From Sandaracinaceae bacterium (GTDB lineage Bacteria > Myxococcota_A > Polyangia > Polyangiales > Sandaracinaceae): 64,000 bases of DNA. The position numbers were made by a program, and so were the translations under genes. The number at the start of each line of letters is the position of its first letter. The first letter of the stretch is position 1. Under the pieces are notes generated by a model. The model made no database searches. It saw only the letters and a program-made list of their open reading frames with translations, and was not told where the DNA came from. The stretch spans positions 434,001 through 498,000 of the forward strand of contig JACKEC010000018.1 in NCBI GenBank assembly GCA_020633195.1, written 5' to 3'. This document shows, in pieces, positions 17,404 to 24,772 of the stretch.

Positions 17404-18879
17404 TCAGCGCGACAGGGTCTCGACGAGGGTCTCGAGGACCTTGATGCGGGCGTAACGCTTGTCCTCGGCCTCGACCATGGTCCAGGGCGCGAGCTCGGTG
17501 CTGGTGCGCTCGATCATGTCGTTCACCGCGTCGCGGTACTGGGGCCACTTCTCGCGGTTCCGCCAGTCCTCTTCGGTGATCTTGAATTGCTTGAACCCGG
17601 TCTGCTGGCGCTCCTCGAAGCGGCGGAGCTGCTCCTCCGGGCTGATCTGCAGCCAGAGCTTGGCGACCCGGATGCCGTGGTCGGCGAGCTGCTCCTCGAA
17701 CTCGTTGATCTCGCTGTAGGCGCGCATCCACTCGGCCTGCGGGGCGTAGCCCTCGACGCGCTCGACGAGCACGCGGCCGTACCAGGAGCGATCGAAGATC
17801 GCGACGCGCCCGCGCGCCGGGATGTGACGCCAGAAGCGCCACAGGTAGGGCCGCGCGGCCTCCTCGTCGGTCGGCGCCGCGATCGGGATGATGTGGTACA
17901 TGCGCGCGTCGAGCGCCTCGGTCGCGCGGCGGATCGCGCCGCCCTTGCCGGCGGCGTCCGCGCCCTCGAAGACGCAGACGAGCGCCTCCTCCTTCTTGAA
18001 CTTCTCCTCGCGCACGAGGAGCGCCAGCTCGCCCTGCAGCTTCTCGAGGCGGCTCTTGTAGCGCTTCTTCGAGATCGTCTTCTTCAGGTCGAGCGTGTCG
18101 AGCACGGTCCGACCGTCGACCTCCGGCGGGGTCGGCGGCACGGGCGGGGTCGGCTCGGGGGCGCCGGCGGTCGCGTTCGCGCGCTCGAGCGCCGTCGCGA
18201 TCGCCTGGCCCACGGTGAGCTGCCGGTAGTTCGCGTCGTTGCCCGACACCACGAGCCACGGGGCGTAGTCGGTGCTCGTCTCGCGCACCGCGCGCGCGGA
18301 GACCTTGCGGAAGCGGTCGTAGAGCTCGAAGTGCTTCCAGTCGGTCTCGGTCACGCGCCAGCGCGTCTTCGGGTCCTTCTCCAGCCGGCCGAGGCGGACC
18401 TTCTGCTCTTCCTTGGAGAGGTGGAACCAGAGCTTCACGAGCACCACGCGCTCGTGCGTGAGCATCCGCTCGAAGTGGCGGATGTGCTCCATCGCCGTGT
18501 CGAGGTGCGTGTTCTTGGAGCGCTTGAAGGCCCTGTCGACGATGGGGACCGTGTACCAGCTCCCCATGTAGACGGCGGTCTTGCCGCGGGGCGGCAGGCG
18601 CGCCCAGAAGCGCGCGAACTCCGGCTGCTCCTGCTCGGCGGCGGTCGGCAGCCCCATCCCGTGCACCCGGACGTGGCGCGGATCGAGCCAGGACTGGAGC
18701 AGGTTGATGGTGTCGCCCTTGCCCGCCCCGTCGACGCCCGCGACGACGACGACGAGCGAGACCTTCTTGGACTCGAGCAGCTCGTACTGGGCCGCGAGCA
18801 GGCGCTCGCGCAGCGCGGGGACCTGCTCCTCGTAGGCCTCGTTGGAGACGCGGTGACCGATCTCGGCGGCTTCGAACAT
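17404..18879 (-). CDS. pap: Polyphosphate:AMP phosphotransferase (two-domain PPK2)
   Basis: A 491-residue cytosolic enzyme made of two tandem PPK2 domains, as in class II polyphosphate:AMP phosphotransferases (about 475-500 residues), which make ADP from AMP and polyphosphate. The first P-loop is GVDGAGKGDT at 48-57, and the second is EGADAAGKGG at 305-314. The second domain also has the lid sequence FDRSWYGRVLVERVEG and is the likely catalytic one. The matching position in the first domain reads YMGSWYTVPIVDR, with the catalytic Asp-Arg pair altered. A Pro/Thr-rich linker joins the domains at about 230-245. The gene stands alone and starts at ATG 18879. Confidence 0.93.
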   Translation of the reverse strand: MFEAAEIGHRVSNEAYEEQVPALRERLLAAQYELLESKKVSLVVVVAGVDGAGKGDTINLLQSWLDPRHVRVHGMGLPTAAEQEQPEFARFWARLPPRGKTAVYMGSWYTVPIVDRAFKRSKNTHLDTAMEHIRHFERMLTHERVVLVKLWFHLSKEEQKVRLGRLEKDPKTRWRVTETDWKHFELYDRFRKVSARAVRETSTDYAPWLVVSGNDANYRQLTVGQAIATALERANATAGAPEPTPPVPPTPPEVDGRTVLDTLDLKKTISKKRYKSRLEKLQGELALLVREEKFKKEEALVCVFEGADAAGKGGAIRRATEALDARMYHIIPIAAPTDEEAARPYLWRFWRHIPARGRVAIFDRSWYGRVLVERVEGYAPQAEWMRAYSEINEFEEQLADHGIRVAKLWLQISPEEQLRRFEERQQTGFKQFKITEEDWRNREKWPQYRDAVNDMIERTSTELAPWTMVEAEDKRYARIKVLETLVETLSR

Positions 18880-18949
18880 CCGCGCATCATCGCACCGATC
18901 GCGGGCGCTTGGGCAGATGCGGATCGACCCCCGCGGCGGCGCGCGTCCG

Positions 18950-20500
18950 TCACGGCGCGAGCGCGCGCGCGAGGTCGCCGAGGGTCGCGCGCCGACCGAG
19001 CCGAAGCGGGCGCAGGTCGGCGGGGACCGGCAGCGCGCGCAGCGAGGGATCGCCGCCCGTGGCCATCGTCGTCAGCACCGCGTCGACGAGGTCGACGTCG
19101 ACGCCTCGACACGCGCACTCGCGCAGCGCGGCGGGGACGGTCTCGCGGTGGTGCGCGCGGACCTGGTCGCCCCCGAGGTTCGCGGCGGCGCCCCACGCCA
19201 TGACGAACGGGCTGCAGGTCCCGGAGGCCAACGAGACGAGCTCGGACACCTCGAGCCCCTCCGCGAGGGACTCGATCGCGGCCGGGGTGCCGGGCGCGAA
19301 GCGAGGGGGGAGCGCGGTCGGCGCGGGGTCCTGCACGATCACGAAGAACGCCTGATCCGAGAGCGTCGTCATCAGCGCGCTCAGCGGCGCGAGCGGCGCG
19401 TCGTCGACGGCGTACACGAGCACCGCGGCGGGGCCGACGTGGCCGGGGTAGACGAGCTCGACGGTCCGTTGCCGGGTGGCGAGCACCTCCACCGCGTCCT
19501 CGGAGGCGGTGGCGCGCCCGTCGATCGCGAGGCCGCCTTCGACGAAGCGCGCGACCGTCCCGAAGGGCGCGGCGACGCCGCCCGCGACCTGCGCGAGGCC
19601 GGCGAGCGGCGGGATCGGCATCCCCTCCGGGATTGCGTCCATGCGCTGCTCGAGCTCCGCGACGCGGGCCTCGCAGGCGGCGACGTCCAGGACCCGCGAG
19701 CGCGCGGCGTCCGCGGGCGGCTCGTCGCCGAACGGCTCGTCGGGCGCGTCCGCCGATCGCGTGCGCCAGCGGATCACGTAGGCCGGCTCGCCGTCGCCCC
19801 CCTCGAGCGTCCCCGTCACGCGCCCCTCGCCGATCAGCGCGTCGGCCCGCCCGATCCGCAGCTCGCCCTCCACCAGCAGGGCGGGCTCGTCCGGGCGGTG
19901 GAGCGCGCCCGACACCGCCAGGTCCACCCAGTCGGGGCCGAGCGACGCGACGCGATAGCGGAGCTCGCGTCGCCCGGCCGCGGGCGCCTCGGCGCCGACG
20001 CGGTACGCCCAGCTCGCGGGCTCGACCCACTCGCTCTGCTCGCTGAGCGGCGCCTCGGGCAGCGCGGGCGCACCCACGAGGTGCTCGAGCGCCGAGTCCT
20101 CGAGCTGCTCGCGCTGCTCCGGCGTCGCCTCGAGGAGCTGGAGGCGACCGGCTCGGCGCCCGCGGGGATCGCGGCGCTCGCGCATCACCGCGCCCACGAG
20201 AGCGTCGCGCGACGCAGGCAGCACGAGCCGGGGATCGACGCGGTCGAGGCCGCCGCTGTCGAGCTGATGATCGAACGTCGCGCCGTCCGCGTCGGCGAGC
20301 GCGGCCGTCGAGAGCACCACCCGCGAAGCTCGGAGCACGCGGCCGTACACCCGGACACGCACCTCGAAGTGGGTGCGGTAGCGCGCGCCCGGCTCGGGCC
20401 GCTCGCGGAGCAGCACGCGATCTTCGGGCGCGCGCCGCGGCTGCGGAGCGGCCGCGCAGCCCACGAGGCAGAGGCACAACAACGAGCGAGGCAGGGACAT
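18950..20500 (-). CDS. Large lipoprotein, function unknown
   Basis: A 516-residue predicted lipoprotein with signal MSLPRSLLCLCLVGC. The body is mixed alpha/beta. A C-terminal region contains an AVLVYAVDD strand and a FFVIVQDPAP strand, followed by two pairs of cysteines (SGTCSPF and ECACRGVD). I do not recognise the family. The start at 20500 was preferred over an upstream in-frame codon because the signal peptide begins there and a TAGACT box lies 8 nt before it. The stop is 70 nt upstream of pap on the same strand. Confidence 0.75.
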   Translation of the reverse strand: MSLPRSLLCLCLVGCAAAPQPRRAPEDRVLLRERPEPGARYRTHFEVRVRVYGRVLRASRVVLSTAALADADGATFDHQLDSGGLDRVDPRLVLPASRDALVGAVMRERRDPRGRRAGRLQLLEATPEQREQLEDSALEHLVGAPALPEAPLSEQSEWVEPASWAYRVGAEAPAAGRRELRYRVASLGPDWVDLAVSGALHRPDEPALLVEGELRIGRADALIGEGRVTGTLEGGDGEPAYVIRWRTRSADAPDEPFGDEPPADAARSRVLDVAACEARVAELEQRMDAIPEGMPIPPLAGLAQVAGGVAAPFGTVARFVEGGLAIDGRATASEDAVEVLATRQRTVELVYPGHVGPAAVLVYAVDDAPLAPLSALMTTLSDQAFFVIVQDPAPTALPPRFAPGTPAAIESLAEGLEVSELVSLASGTCSPFVMAWGAAANLGGDQVRAHHRETVPAALRECACRGVDVDLVDAVLTTMATGGDPSLRALPVPADLRPLRLGRRATLGDLARALAP

Positions 20501-20508
20501 CGTTCGCG

Positions 20509-20514
20509 AGTCTA
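20509..20514 (-). promoter_or_regulatory. Candidate -10 box (TAGACT) for the 516-residue lipoprotein
   Basis: TAGACT on the minus strand ends 8 nt before the ATG at 20500, which predicts a leaderless mRNA. Confidence 0.4.
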
Positions 20515-20685
20515 GACCGCCTGACCGGCCCACGAGTCGAATCGGCCACCTCGGGGCCGGCGGTGGCGTACCTCGGGGGTCACACGCCCCGCGCGCGCTG
20601 TCACTCGGGGGGAACGAGATCCCCGTTTTCGCGGCCGGATCACGCGGGACACGACGGCGGCACGGGCGCTGCTGTGCAGGGCCAC

Positions 20686-21285
20686 ATGCGGTCCGTGCGT
20701 CACCCTCTCCTCCTCGCGCTCAGTTGCCTGCTGCTCCTCATCGGGGCCTGCGAGGGGGACCTCGCCCTCTCGACGACCAACGCGAGCCAGGCCACGCCGA
20801 GCAGCCCGCCGATGATCACCCTCCCGACCGACGGCGGTCTCCAGCGCTCGGACGCGGCGTTCGACCTCCCCGACGCCTACATCCCGCCGTCGTGCGTCCC
20901 GTACTGCACCAACCGGGAGTGCGGCGCCGACGGCTGCGGCAGCGTGTGCGGCGTGTGCCCGTCGGGGACCGCCTGCAACGCGTCCGATCAGTGCGAGGCG
21001 CTCCCGCCCGTCGGTGGCGACCCGGGCGGCGGCACGACGCACACGGTGACGCTCTACGGGACCTCGTGGTGCGGCTACTGCCAGCAAGCGAAGCGCTTCT
21101 TCCAGGACAACAACGTCCCCTTCACGGACCGCGATCTCGACGAGCCGGGCGTGACCGAGGAGGCGTACGACCGCGTGTACGAGCTGACCGGCCGCTACAG
21201 CGTCTCCACCCCCACCGTGATCGTCGACGACCACGTGATGCTCGGCTGGAGCGAGGGGGAGTGCCGGAGCTATCTGGATCTCTGA
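20686..21285 (+). CDS. Exported glutaredoxin-domain lipoprotein
   Basis: A 199-residue protein with signal MRSVRHPLLLALSCLLLL and lipobox IGAC. A 60-residue Cys-rich segment follows (YCTNRECGADGCGSVCG, then CPSGTACNASDQC), and then a C-terminal glutaredoxin fold. This fold has the redox motif C129-GY-C132 after a beta strand (TVTLYGTSW), the cis-Pro strand STPTVIVDD, and a closing helix. Cytosolic glutaredoxins are common, but a lipid-anchored one is unusual, so it probably acts on thiols or disulfides of envelope proteins. I chose the ATG at 20686 because upstream in-frame codons would bury the signal peptide. Confidence 0.88.
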   Translation: MRSVRHPLLLALSCLLLLIGACEGDLALSTTNASQATPSSPPMITLPTDGGLQRSDAAFDLPDAYIPPSCVPYCTNRECGADGCGSVCGVCPSGTACNASDQCEALPPVGGDPGGGTTHTVTLYGTSWCGYCQQAKRFFQDNNVPFTDRDLDEPGVTEEAYDRVYELTGRYSVSTPTVIVDDHVMLGWSEGECRSYLDL

Positions 21286-21305
21286 GCGCCGCGGCCGCCG
21301 AGCGC

Positions 21306-21311
21306 TACGAT
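21306..21311 (+). promoter_or_regulatory. Candidate -10 box (TACGAT) for the MBL-fold lipoprotein
   Basis: TACGAT ends 10 nt before the ATG at 21322. No Shine-Dalgarno sequence is visible, so the mRNA would be leaderless or have a leader of 2-4 nt. Confidence 0.4.
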
Positions 21312-21321
21312 CCCAGCGCCT

Positions 21322-22299
21322 ATGCGGCTCACACCGGTCCTGGTCGACCTCCTGGTCACCGTCTCTCTGTCGGTCCTCGTCGCCTGCGGCAACGCCACGC
21401 CGCCGCTCGAAGAGCCCGGTCCCACGGCGCGCGAGCGGGTGGTCCTCGGGCCCGGCGCGGGGCTCACGCCGATCGCGGACGGAGCGTGGGTGTTCACGAC
21501 GGAGGGCCCGGACGGATCGGCCAACGCGCTGCTCGTGGAGACCGAGGCGGGCTCGGTCCTCGTCGACACCGGCTGGAGCGCCTCGGCGGTGGAGGCCCTG
21601 GTCGACTGGGCTCGGGGCCGGGGCCGACCGCTCACCCGCGCGCTGATCACGTCGGCCGACGCCGATCGGTCCGGCGGCGCCCGCGCGCTCGTCGAGGCCG
21701 GCGTCCACGTCTTCGCGTCCACCGCGACCCGCGATCAGCTCGCCGCGCAGGGCGACCCGCTCGCCGCCGAGCCGCTCGAGGACGACTCGATCCCGGAGGT
21801 CCGCTGGATGTTCGTTCGCATCGCGCCCGACCCCGAGGCCCTCGTCGCCTATCACGCGCCGTCGCGGACCCTGTTCGGGGGGCGGTTCATCGACGAGCGC
21901 GCGGCCGAGCGACCGAGCCGCCGCGGTGACCACGACCGCAACGGGTGGCGCGCCGCGCTCGACCTCGTGGCCGAGTCGTTCCCGGACGCCTTGCACGTCG
22001 TCCCGGGCCGCGGCGCCAGCGGCGGGCTCGCGCTCGTCGCCCACACGCGCTCGCTCCTCGCCGAGTGCGACCGTGACGCCGACTGCCAGGTCGTCGTCGA
22101 GTCGCTCGACGCGTGCAGCTGCTGCGGCTGCGCCGAGCCCCGCGCGATGACCCCCGCCGCGGTCGAGCGCGCGCGCGAAGGCCAGCCGAGCTGCCTCCCG
22201 ATGTGCGACGACGTCTCCGCGTGCCCCCCCTGCCCCACCCCCGAAGAGCGAGCCCAGCTCCACGCCGTCTGCGATCGCGGCGAGTGCACCCTCCGGTAG
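21322..22299 (+). CDS. Metallo-beta-lactamase-fold lipoprotein with degenerate active site
   Basis: A 325-residue protein with signal peptide and lipobox LVAC. Residues about 45-245 follow the metallo-beta-lactamase fold order: ANALLVETEAGSVLVDTG, the helix, the ITSADADRSGG loop, the STATRDQ region and a GGRFIDE segment. The metal-binding motif TH-x-H-x-D-H reads T110-S111-A-D113-A-D115-R116, so both key histidines are lost. A hydrolase activity is therefore unlikely. The C-terminal 75 residues form a separate Cys-rich domain (CDRDADC, then CSCCGC, then CPPC and a final CDRGEC). This is probably a binding or structural envelope protein. Confidence 0.8.
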   Translation: MRLTPVLVDLLVTVSLSVLVACGNATPPLEEPGPTARERVVLGPGAGLTPIADGAWVFTTEGPDGSANALLVETEAGSVLVDTGWSASAVEALVDWARGRGRPLTRALITSADADRSGGARALVEAGVHVFASTATRDQLAAQGDPLAAEPLEDDSIPEVRWMFVRIAPDPEALVAYHAPSRTLFGGRFIDERAAERPSRRGDHDRNGWRAALDLVAESFPDALHVVPGRGASGGLALVAHTRSLLAECDRDADCQVVVESLDACSCCGCAEPRAMTPAAVERAREGQPSCLPMCDDVSACPPCPTPEERAQLHAVCDRGECTLR

Positions 22300-22325
22300 C
22301 CCTGGGGACGGGGTCCCCACGCGCC

Positions 22326-22576
22326 TCGAGGTCTGTCGATCAATCGCCCTCCGGCGATTTTCACGCGGAGAACGCGGAGGAGCAAAGAAGCGCAAAGGGG
22401 AATCGAGGGGGTCGGGATGGCGATCGCGGCGCGGTTCCACGCGTGGCGAACGCCGTCCCACCAACAACCCTCTTTGCCCCCTTCGCGCCCTTCGCGCGAA
22501 ATTCTCTCCGGCGAGGGGCAAGCCCCTCGCGCTCCCGGCTGAGATCCCTCGGTCGCTTCGCGCCCTCGGGACTCAG
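22326..22576. repeat. Mosaic of dispersed intergenic repeats
   Basis: This gap between convergent genes is built from repeats found elsewhere in the window. The 31-nt block at 22326-22356 (containing GTCGATCAATCGCC) recurs at 48465-48494. Positions 22464-22503 are an inverted copy of the 92-bp array core. Positions 22539-22576 recur inverted at about 24347-24384. A perfect palindrome, gcgaggggcaagcccctcgc, lies at 22511-22530. A cacgcggagaacgcggagg segment at about 22362-22380 resembles a repeat I know from other bacterial genomes. No gene is visible. Confidence 0.88.
22511..22530. terminator. Perfect 20-bp palindrome between convergent genes
   Basis: gcgaggggcaagcccctcgc can fold into a strong GC hairpin. 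It sits between the MBL-fold lipoprotein and the convergent GNAT gene and may stop transcription from either side. There is no U-tract. It could equally be part of a REP-type element. Confidence 0.35.
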
Positions 22577-23034
22577 CTCACGGTGACGTGCATGCGCGTG
22601 CGGGTGATCCCGTCGGCGCCGACCTCCACCGCCTCGGACGCGGTCGGGAAGGCGCGCCTCCAGAACGCGAGCGCCGCCGGCCGCTCGGGTCGCACCGTCC
22701 AGGTCCACGGGCCCGGCCGCGTCGCGAGCAGGCGGCGGGCGAGGTCCGCGCCGAGCCCCCCACCTCGCGCGCCGGCGATCAAGAATAGCTCCGCGACGCG
22801 CCACGCGCCCTCGCCGTGCTTCGCGACGAGGCCGAAGCCGATCGGGACCTCCCCGTCGAGGAAGAGGTACGCGGCGTGGCCCTCGCGGTCCTCGTAGGCC
22901 GCCATGTCGGCGTAGCGGAAGCGCGCGTCGGCCTCGATGGGGACGGGCAGCAGCCCGCTCCACTCGTAGAGGTAGAGCTGCATCAGCCGCTCGAGGCGAG
23001 CGTCGTCGCCACCCACCTGCAGCAGCTCGATCAT
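22573..23034 (-). CDS. GNAT family N-acetyltransferase
   Basis: A 153-residue cytosolic protein with the GNAT layout: an N-terminal strand-helix region, a central strand pair (AAYLFLDGEVPIGFGLV), the acetyl-CoA-binding motif A in VAELFLIAGARGGGLGADLA (R/Q-x-x-G-x-G/A), and a C-terminal FWRRAFP helix typical of motif B. The substrate is unknown. Its start lies 7 nt after the stop of the upstream lipoprotein gene, so the two are co-transcribed. Confidence 0.88.
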   Translation of the reverse strand: MIELLQVGGDDARLERLMQLYLYEWSGLLPVPIEADARFRYADMAAYEDREGHAAYLFLDGEVPIGFGLVAKHGEGAWRVAELFLIAGARGGGLGADLARRLLATRPGPWTWTVRPERPAALAFWRRAFPTASEAVEVGADGITRTRMHVTVS

Positions 23035-23041
23035 CGCAAAG

Positions 23042-24247
23042 CTAGTTGCCGCCGACCGGGAGGGTCAGCATGGGGCCGCCCTCGCTCGGCGCGGAGAGGA
23101 GCGCGAACAGCACGCTCATCAGCAGGAACGTCTGCTTCGACTCGAGGTCGTCGTCGGCGATGACGTAGCGGTGCCCGCGGTAGATCGTGCTCGCGTAGGC
23201 GGACACGCCGGGCGGCTCGATGAGGACGGTCAGCAGCGCGTTGGGGACGGGGTTCGGGGGCTCGACCTCGCCGCGCTCGCCGTCCTCGTAGCCGAGGCCC
23301 CGAGCCGCGTGGTCGCCCTCGGGCACCTGCACTCCGTGCGAGAGGTAGAAGAGCGTCCCGAGCAGCGAGCGCCCGCGGAGCACGACGTGGTCGAGGCCGG
23401 GCGACGCCGGGGCGGGCGGCGGCGGCGGAGCGTCCGTGGTGCGCTCGGTCTCTTCCCCCTCGGCGGCCGGCTCCTCCTCCTCGGGCACCGCGACGGGAAC
23501 GGGCGGCGGCGGCGGCGGGAGCGCGGCCATCGGATCGGTGGACGAGTAGACGCGGAAGCTGACGCGGCTCGGGTCGAGCCCGAGGAGCGAGCGGGCCTCG
23601 ACGGCGGCGGCCTGGAGGCGGGGATCGTCGGTCGGCGCGAACACGAGGAAGACCTCGGCGGGCCCGTCCCCGCGGCGCACCACGTCGATCTCGAGCGCCT
23701 GGTGGATCTGGAGCTGGTAGAGGAGCGCCCCGACGCGCAGGAACGCCTCGCCGCCGTAGCCCGGATCACGGGACGCGATGATCGGCGACGAGAGCCCGTT
23801 CACGCGCTGTACACAGCAAGCGAAGATGCTGTCGATCCGCCAGCCGACCTGGACGAGCTGCATCACCGTGTCGGCCGCGATCGGGCTCACCAAGCGCTGC
23901 GCGAACTCCTGCCCCTGCAGCGGCTCGTACGTGATCGTCGGCGTCTCCTCCCACTCGAAGCTCCCGCCGATGGTGGGCATGATGCTCGGCGGGTCGCCGA
24001 TCGTGCCGGTCGCCCCGATCGCGCCGCCGCCGCGGATCGTCCCCTGCGTGGTCACCGAGGTGACCTCGAAGAACTGCGGCGCGTGGAGGAACCGGAGGCG
24101 CACCAGGTTCAACAGGAGCTGCTCGCTCCCGGACCGGGCGATGGCCTCGTTGTACGACAGCCGGGTGCCGGCGAGCTGCGACGCGCCCGCGGGGTTCGTG
24201 CACCCTGCGAGCGCCAGCGCGACCACGAACAGAGCGGAGACCCTCAT
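23042..24247 (-). CDS. Conserved envelope lipoprotein of unknown function
   Basis: A 401-residue lipoprotein with signal MRVSALFVVALALAGC. Residues about 28-60 match a motif I recall from a widespread uncharacterised Gram-negative lipoprotein family: RLSYNEAIARSGSEQLLLN followed by LVRLRFLHAPQFFEV. A Gly-rich stretch, a TYEPLQGQEFAQRLVSPI segment and a disordered Pro/Glu/Ala-rich insertion (about 245-290) follow. The C-terminal part has an HVVLRGRSL-like region and a RHYVIADDDLESKQTFLLM helix. It is probably an outer-membrane-associated protein. A TAACGT box lies 9 nt before the ATG. The GNAT gene follows in the same operon. Confidence 0.75.
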   Translation of the reverse strand: MRVSALFVVALALAGCTNPAGASQLAGTRLSYNEAIARSGSEQLLLNLVRLRFLHAPQFFEVTSVTTQGTIRGGGAIGATGTIGDPPSIMPTIGGSFEWEETPTITYEPLQGQEFAQRLVSPIAADTVMQLVQVGWRIDSIFACCVQRVNGLSSPIIASRDPGYGGEAFLRVGALLYQLQIHQALEIDVVRRGDGPAEVFLVFAPTDDPRLQAAAVEARSLLGLDPSRVSFRVYSSTDPMAALPPPPPPVPVAVPEEEEPAAEGEETERTTDAPPPPPAPASPGLDHVVLRGRSLLGTLFYLSHGVQVPEGDHAARGLGYEDGERGEVEPPNPVPNALLTVLIEPPGVSAYASTIYRGHRYVIADDDLESKQTFLLMSVLFALLSAPSEGGPMLTLPVGGN

Positions 24248-24256
24248 GGGGCGGAG

Positions 24257-24262
24257 ACGTTA
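24257..24262 (-). promoter_or_regulatory. Candidate -10 box (TAACGT) for the conserved lipoprotein operon
   Basis: TAACGT on the minus strand lies 9 nt before the ATG at 24247. No Shine-Dalgarno sequence is present, so a leaderless transcript is expected. Confidence 0.4.
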
Positions 24263-24346
24263 GCAGCTTCCTCGTCCTGGGAGACACGTCTCGATCGCCC
24301 CTCGGCGGTCCCCGCCGCGTGGTAGCGTCGAGGTCCGCCGGAGGAA

Positions 24347-24400
24347 CGGAGTCCCGAGGGCGCGGAGCGACCGAAGGATCTCAGTAGGCGATTGATCGAC
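24347..24400. repeat. Dispersed intergenic repeat, inverted relative to the 22.3-22.6 kb copy
   Basis: agtcccgagggcgc through gatctcag (24350-24384) is the reverse complement of 22539-22576 with only a few changes. Two nt later, GGCGATTGATCGAC (24387-24400) is the reverse complement of 22335-22348. The two halves are adjacent here but about 190 bp apart at 22 kb. It lies just upstream of the secretion-associated gene at 24413. Confidence 0.88.
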
Positions 24401-24412
24401 GGGGTTTGAGTC

Positions 24413-24772
24413 GTGCTGCGGATTCGACCGGTTCAGATGGAAGCCTTCGCGGACCTCGCGCAGCGTCGGTTCGAAGAGGCGCAGGTGCGGCGCCTGCTCG
24501 GGGACCTCGGCGTCGACGCCACGATCGACGAGGACGCCCTGCGCCGCTACGTCGCGCACGTCGTCCGCAACGCGCTGGCGTGGGGTATCGAGGAGGTCGA
24601 GGAGGTGCAGCAGCTGATCGACTGGTGCCGCGACGAGGGCCCCGACTTCCACCTCGTCGCGGGGCGCGAGGAGCTGCGGGCGCTGCTCGAGGACCCGTCG
24701 GTCGCGGGCTTCGCGAAGATCGACGTCCTCCGCGAGGACCTGTTCGAAGCGGAGCCCGACGCGCGTGGGTAA
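24413..24772 (+). CDS. Small helical accessory protein of a secretion-effector locus
   Basis: A 119-residue protein starting at GTG (an alternative ATG is 24 nt downstream). It begins MLRIRPVQMEAF, followed by an Arg/Glu-rich helix (LAQRRFEEAQVRRLL). It continues with a DEDALRRYVAHVV helix and a GIEEVEEVQQLIDWC helix. This pattern resembles the small proteins next to VgrG and effector genes in type VI secretion loci (the RFEERLVAHLR-type family), an assignment from recalled family features only. The 8-nt overlap with the large HELGH gene downstream implies coupled translation. A chaperone or adaptor role for that protein is inference. Confidence 0.65.
   Translation: MLRIRPVQMEAFADLAQRRFEEAQVRRLLGDLGVDATIDEDALRRYVAHVVRNALAWGIEEVEEVQQLIDWCRDEGPDFHLVAGREELRALLEDPSVAGFAKIDVLREDLFEAEPDARG

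Noticed and set aside
21322..22299. Active metallo-beta-lactamase or antibiotic resistance gene
   Set aside because: The metal-binding histidines are replaced (TSADADR), and the protein is a lipoprotein with an extra Cys-rich domain.
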